A stretch of 33,290 bases of DNA. Origin: an uncultured Bacteroides sp. (GTDB lineage Bacteria > Bacteroidota > Bacteroidia > Bacteroidales > Bacteroidaceae). Location: NCBI GenBank assembly GCA_948847595.1, contig CAQOGY010000027.1, positions 1 to 33,290 of the forward strand. The letters run 5' to 3'. The position numbers were made by a program, and so were the translations under genes. The notes below the pieces were generated by a model. That model ran no database searches. It saw only the letters and a program-made list of their open reading frames with translations, and was not told the DNA's origin. Below, piece by piece: positions 31,184 to 33,290 of the stretch. Numbering within the stretch: position 1 is the first letter of the stretch; each line of letters begins with the position of its first letter.

Positions 31184-31675
31184 TTATTCAGCTGATTCAG
31201 CTTTTGGTTCTTCAGTTGCAGGAGCTTCAACAGCAGCAGGAGCAGCAGCTTCAGCACTCTTCTTAGAACGACGAGTACGAGTAGCTTTCTTAGCAACTTT
31301 TTCTTTAGCCATGTTTTCATTGTAGTCAACCAACTCAATGAAACACATTTCTGCATTGTCACCTAAACGATTACCAGTCTTGATGATACGAGTATAACCA
31401 CCCGGACGGTCAGCAATCTTAACCGAGATTTCTTTGAACAATTCTGTTACTGCAATCTTATCTTGCAGGTTGCTAAATACAACACGACGAGAATTCGTAG
31501 TATCTTCTTTAGACTTTGTAATCAAAGGCTCAACAAACTTCTTCAAAGCTTTTGCCTTTGCCACAGTCGTAGTGATTCTTTTGTGCTTGATCAAGGAGCA
31601 AGCCATGTTAGATAACATAGCGCTTCTGTGAGAAGCAGTACGACCTAAATGATTGAATTTTTTATTATGTCTCAT
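31184..31675 (-). CDS. rplQ: 50S ribosomal protein L17
   Basis: This 163-residue protein starts with the diagnostic L17 sequence MRHNKKFNHLGRTASHRSAM, followed by ACSLIKHKRITTTVAKAKAL and the C-terminal core RPGGYTRIIKTGNRLGDNA. The core ends near residue 125. An extension of about 40 residues rich in Ala, Lys and Glu follows, as in many Bacteroidetes. L17 lies at the polypeptide exit side of the large subunit. The gene begins three bases after the rpoA stop codon and is the last of its operon, before a strong terminator. Confidence 0.98.
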   Translation of the reverse strand: MRHNKKFNHLGRTASHRSAMLSNMACSLIKHKRITTTVAKAKALKKFVEPLITKSKEDTTNSRRVVFSNLQDKIAVTELFKEISVKIADRPGGYTRIIKTGNRLGDNAEMCFIELVDYNENMAKEKVAKKATRTRRSKKSAEAAAPAAVEAPATEEPKAESAE

Positions 31676-31678
31676 TTT

Positions 31679-32671
31679 TTATTCTTTATCTAATTTATAT
31701 TTAGAAATATCAGTTCCAAACGACAGATTCAGACTTTCCAGCAAATCATCAAGCTCGGTAAGCGATTTCTTTCCGAAGTTTCTGAACTTCAACAGGTCAG
31801 TTTTGTTGAATTGTACCAAGTCGCCGAGAGTTTCTACATCAGCAGCCTTCAAACAGTTGAGGGCACGAACTGACAAGTCCATATCAACAAGCTTAGTCTT
31901 CAACAGCTGACGCATATGCAATACTTCTTCGTCAAACTCTTCATTGCCATCAGTATCGTTACTTTCAAGCGTGATCTTCTCATCAGAGAACAACATGAAG
32001 TGGTAGATCAGAATTTTTGCAGCTTCCTTCAGCGCTTCCTTCGGGTGTATAGAACCGTCGGTACTAATCTCAAGCACTAGCTTTTCGTAGTCAGTCTTCT
32101 GTTCTACACGGAAGTTTTCTACAGCATACTTGACATTACGTATCGGTGTATAAATAGAGTCGATTGGAATTACATTAACATCCGTGCAATACTCGCGATT
32201 TTCATCGGCAGGTACATAACCACGTCCTTTGTTAATTGTAATATCAATCTGCATAGTTGACTTAGAATCTAAATGACAAATAACTAATTCCGGATTTAAC
32301 ACTTCAAATCCAGTCAAATACTTACCTATGTCACCTGCTTTAAATTCACTTGAATTCTCGACTGTAATACTTACTTTCTCACTCTCGAATTCTTCAACTA
32401 CTTGCTTGAATCTCACTTGTTTCAGATTCAAGATAATGTTAGTAACATCCTCTTTTGCCCCCGGAACACTGGAAAATTCATGCTCAACACCGTCTATCTT
32501 GATAGTAGTGATAGCAAAACCTTCCAATGAAGAAAGCAGGATGCGGCGCAGTGCATTACCCACGGTAATACCGAAACCGGGCTCCAACGGACGAAATTCG
32601 AATTTTCCGAATCTAGAGTCCGCTTCCAACATTAATACTTTATCAGGTTTTTGAAATGCTAATATCGCCAT
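31679..32671 (-). CDS. rpoA: RNA polymerase alpha subunit
   Basis: This 330-residue protein has the alpha N-terminal dimerisation domain (about 1-230; FRPLEPGFGITVGNALRRILLSSL is diagnostic), a linker, and the C-terminal DNA-binding domain (about 250-325) with helix-hairpin-helix residues in VRALNCLKAADVETLGDLV and LRNFGKKSLTELDDLL. It assembles the core polymerase and contacts upstream promoter DNA and activators. It lies 11 bp after rpsD and three bases before rplQ, the standard order at the end of the bacterial alpha operon. Confidence 0.98.
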   Translation of the reverse strand: MAILAFQKPDKVLMLEADSRFGKFEFRPLEPGFGITVGNALRRILLSSLEGFAITTIKIDGVEHEFSSVPGAKEDVTNIILNLKQVRFKQVVEEFESEKVSITVENSSEFKAGDIGKYLTGFEVLNPELVICHLDSKSTMQIDITINKGRGYVPADENREYCTDVNVIPIDSIYTPIRNVKYAVENFRVEQKTDYEKLVLEISTDGSIHPKEALKEAAKILIYHFMLFSDEKITLESNDTDGNEEFDEEVLHMRQLLKTKLVDMDLSVRALNCLKAADVETLGDLVQFNKTDLLKFRNFGKKSLTELDDLLESLNLSFGTDISKYKLDKE

Positions 32672-32682
32672 GAAATTAATTA

Positions 32683-33288
32683 TTATTTAGAATACAATTC
32701 AACGATCAAATGTTCTTTAATGTTCTCAGGAATGTCTGCTCTTTCAGGTATATGCAACATTTTACCGACCTTAGAAGTTTCATCCCACTCCAACCAAGCG
32801 TATTTGCTGTGATTGAAACCTGCAAGAGAGTTAGCAATTACTTCCAAAGATTTAGATCTTTCACGAACACCAATCAATTGTCCTGGTTTTACTGCGAATG
32901 AAGGAATGTTTACCACTTCACCATCTACAGTAATATGCTTGTGACTAACCAACTGACGAGCAGCAGCACGTGTAGGAGCAATACCCAAACGGAATACTAC
33001 GTTGTCAAGACGGCCTTCCAGCAATTGAAGAAGCACCTCACCGGTAATACCTTTAGCGGTAGCGGCTTTTTCAAACAAATTGCGGAATTGTTTTTCTAAA
33101 ACTCCATAAGTGTATTTCGCTTTCTGCTTTTCACGAAGTTGCACACCATATTCAGAAGTTTTTCTTTTTCTTGAATTTCCGTGTTGTCCGGGAGGATAGT
33201 TCTTCTTTGACAAAACTTTATCAGCTCCAAAGATGCCTTCACCGAATTTACGGGCTATTCTTGATTTTGGTCCAGTATATCTAGCCAT
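32683..33288 (-). CDS. rpsD: 30S ribosomal protein S4
   Basis: This complete 201-residue protein starts MARYTGPKSRIARKFGEGIFG and contains GRLDNVVFRLGIAPTRAAARQLVSHKHITVDG, the S4 RNA-binding domain, near residues 90-125. The N-terminal part has no zinc-binding cysteines, so it is the zinc-independent form. S4 starts 16S rRNA assembly and in many bacteria represses its own operon; no such site is visible within the window. The gene's ATG is at 33288, two bases from the window edge, so upstream genes are not seen. Confidence 0.98.
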   Translation of the reverse strand: MARYTGPKSRIARKFGEGIFGADKVLSKKNYPPGQHGNSRKRKTSEYGVQLREKQKAKYTYGVLEKQFRNLFEKAATAKGITGEVLLQLLEGRLDNVVFRLGIAPTRAAARQLVSHKHITVDGEVVNIPSFAVKPGQLIGVRERSKSLEVIANSLAGFNHSKYAWLEWDETSKVGKMLHIPERADIPENIKEHLIVELYSK

Positions 33289-33290
33289 TT

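Noticed and set aside
1..33290. tRNA, rRNA or riboswitch genes
   Set aside because: I saw no cloverleaf, rRNA sequence or recognisable riboswitch core on either strand by eye; a covariance-model search would be needed to be certain.

Overview
The window looks like a chromosomal stretch of a gut Bacteroides, probably B. thetaiotaomicron or a close relative. This rests on the protein content (long-form urocanate hydratase, DUF4982-type GH2, Bacteroidales XRE and outer-membrane-barrel proteins), on TAnnTTTG-type -7 boxes instead of E. coli -10 boxes, and on the paucity of Shine-Dalgarno sequences. The species name is inference only. Almost every gene is on the minus strand; the one clear plus-strand gene is a membrane MutS-like ATPase.

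Layout. 1-1470: a gene-free, repeat-rich region with a purine-rich tract and three separate degenerate tandem arrays of 22-bp period. 1471-3433: three small secreted or outer-membrane proteins, probably one operon. 3532-3762: a small XRE-type regulator. 4239-5246: an aldo/keto reductase. 5460-8465: a 1001-residue GH2 enzyme without SusC/SusD neighbours. 8607-8665: a fragment of an inverted-repeat element. 8702-12465: an operon of two SGNH hydrolases and an MBOAT acyltransferase, joined by two 14-nt overlaps and preceded by a fourth 22-bp array in its presumed leader. 12687-19276: a tetR-tolC-adaptor-RND-PII-like efflux operon whose TetR gene carries an in-frame amber stop. 19608-26028: a complete histidine-degradation operon (hutU, formiminotransferase, hutI, cyclodeaminase, hutH). 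26149-26796: an unrecognised secreted protein. 26797-27989: a second gene-free region holding a 206-bp inverted-repeat element, a fifth 22-bp array and iteron-like motifs. 27990-29804: the MutS-like gene. 29995-31036: two small hypothetical proteins. 31184-33288: rplQ-rpoA-rpsD, the distal part of the ribosomal alpha operon.

How the genes work together. The hut genes take histidine through urocanate, imidazolonepropionate and formiminoglutamate to glutamate, passing the one-carbon unit to tetrahydrofolate through separate transferase and cyclodeaminase proteins; no hutG or hut regulator is seen. The efflux operon is a full tripartite pump with a local repressor and a PII-like protein. The MBOAT/SGNH trio probably O-acylates an extracytoplasmic glycan.

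The most unusual signal is the set of intergenic arrays, each with a different, mostly palindromic core but the same 22-bp spacing. They are at 457-588, 697-806, 997-1062, 12511-12590 and 27406-27493.
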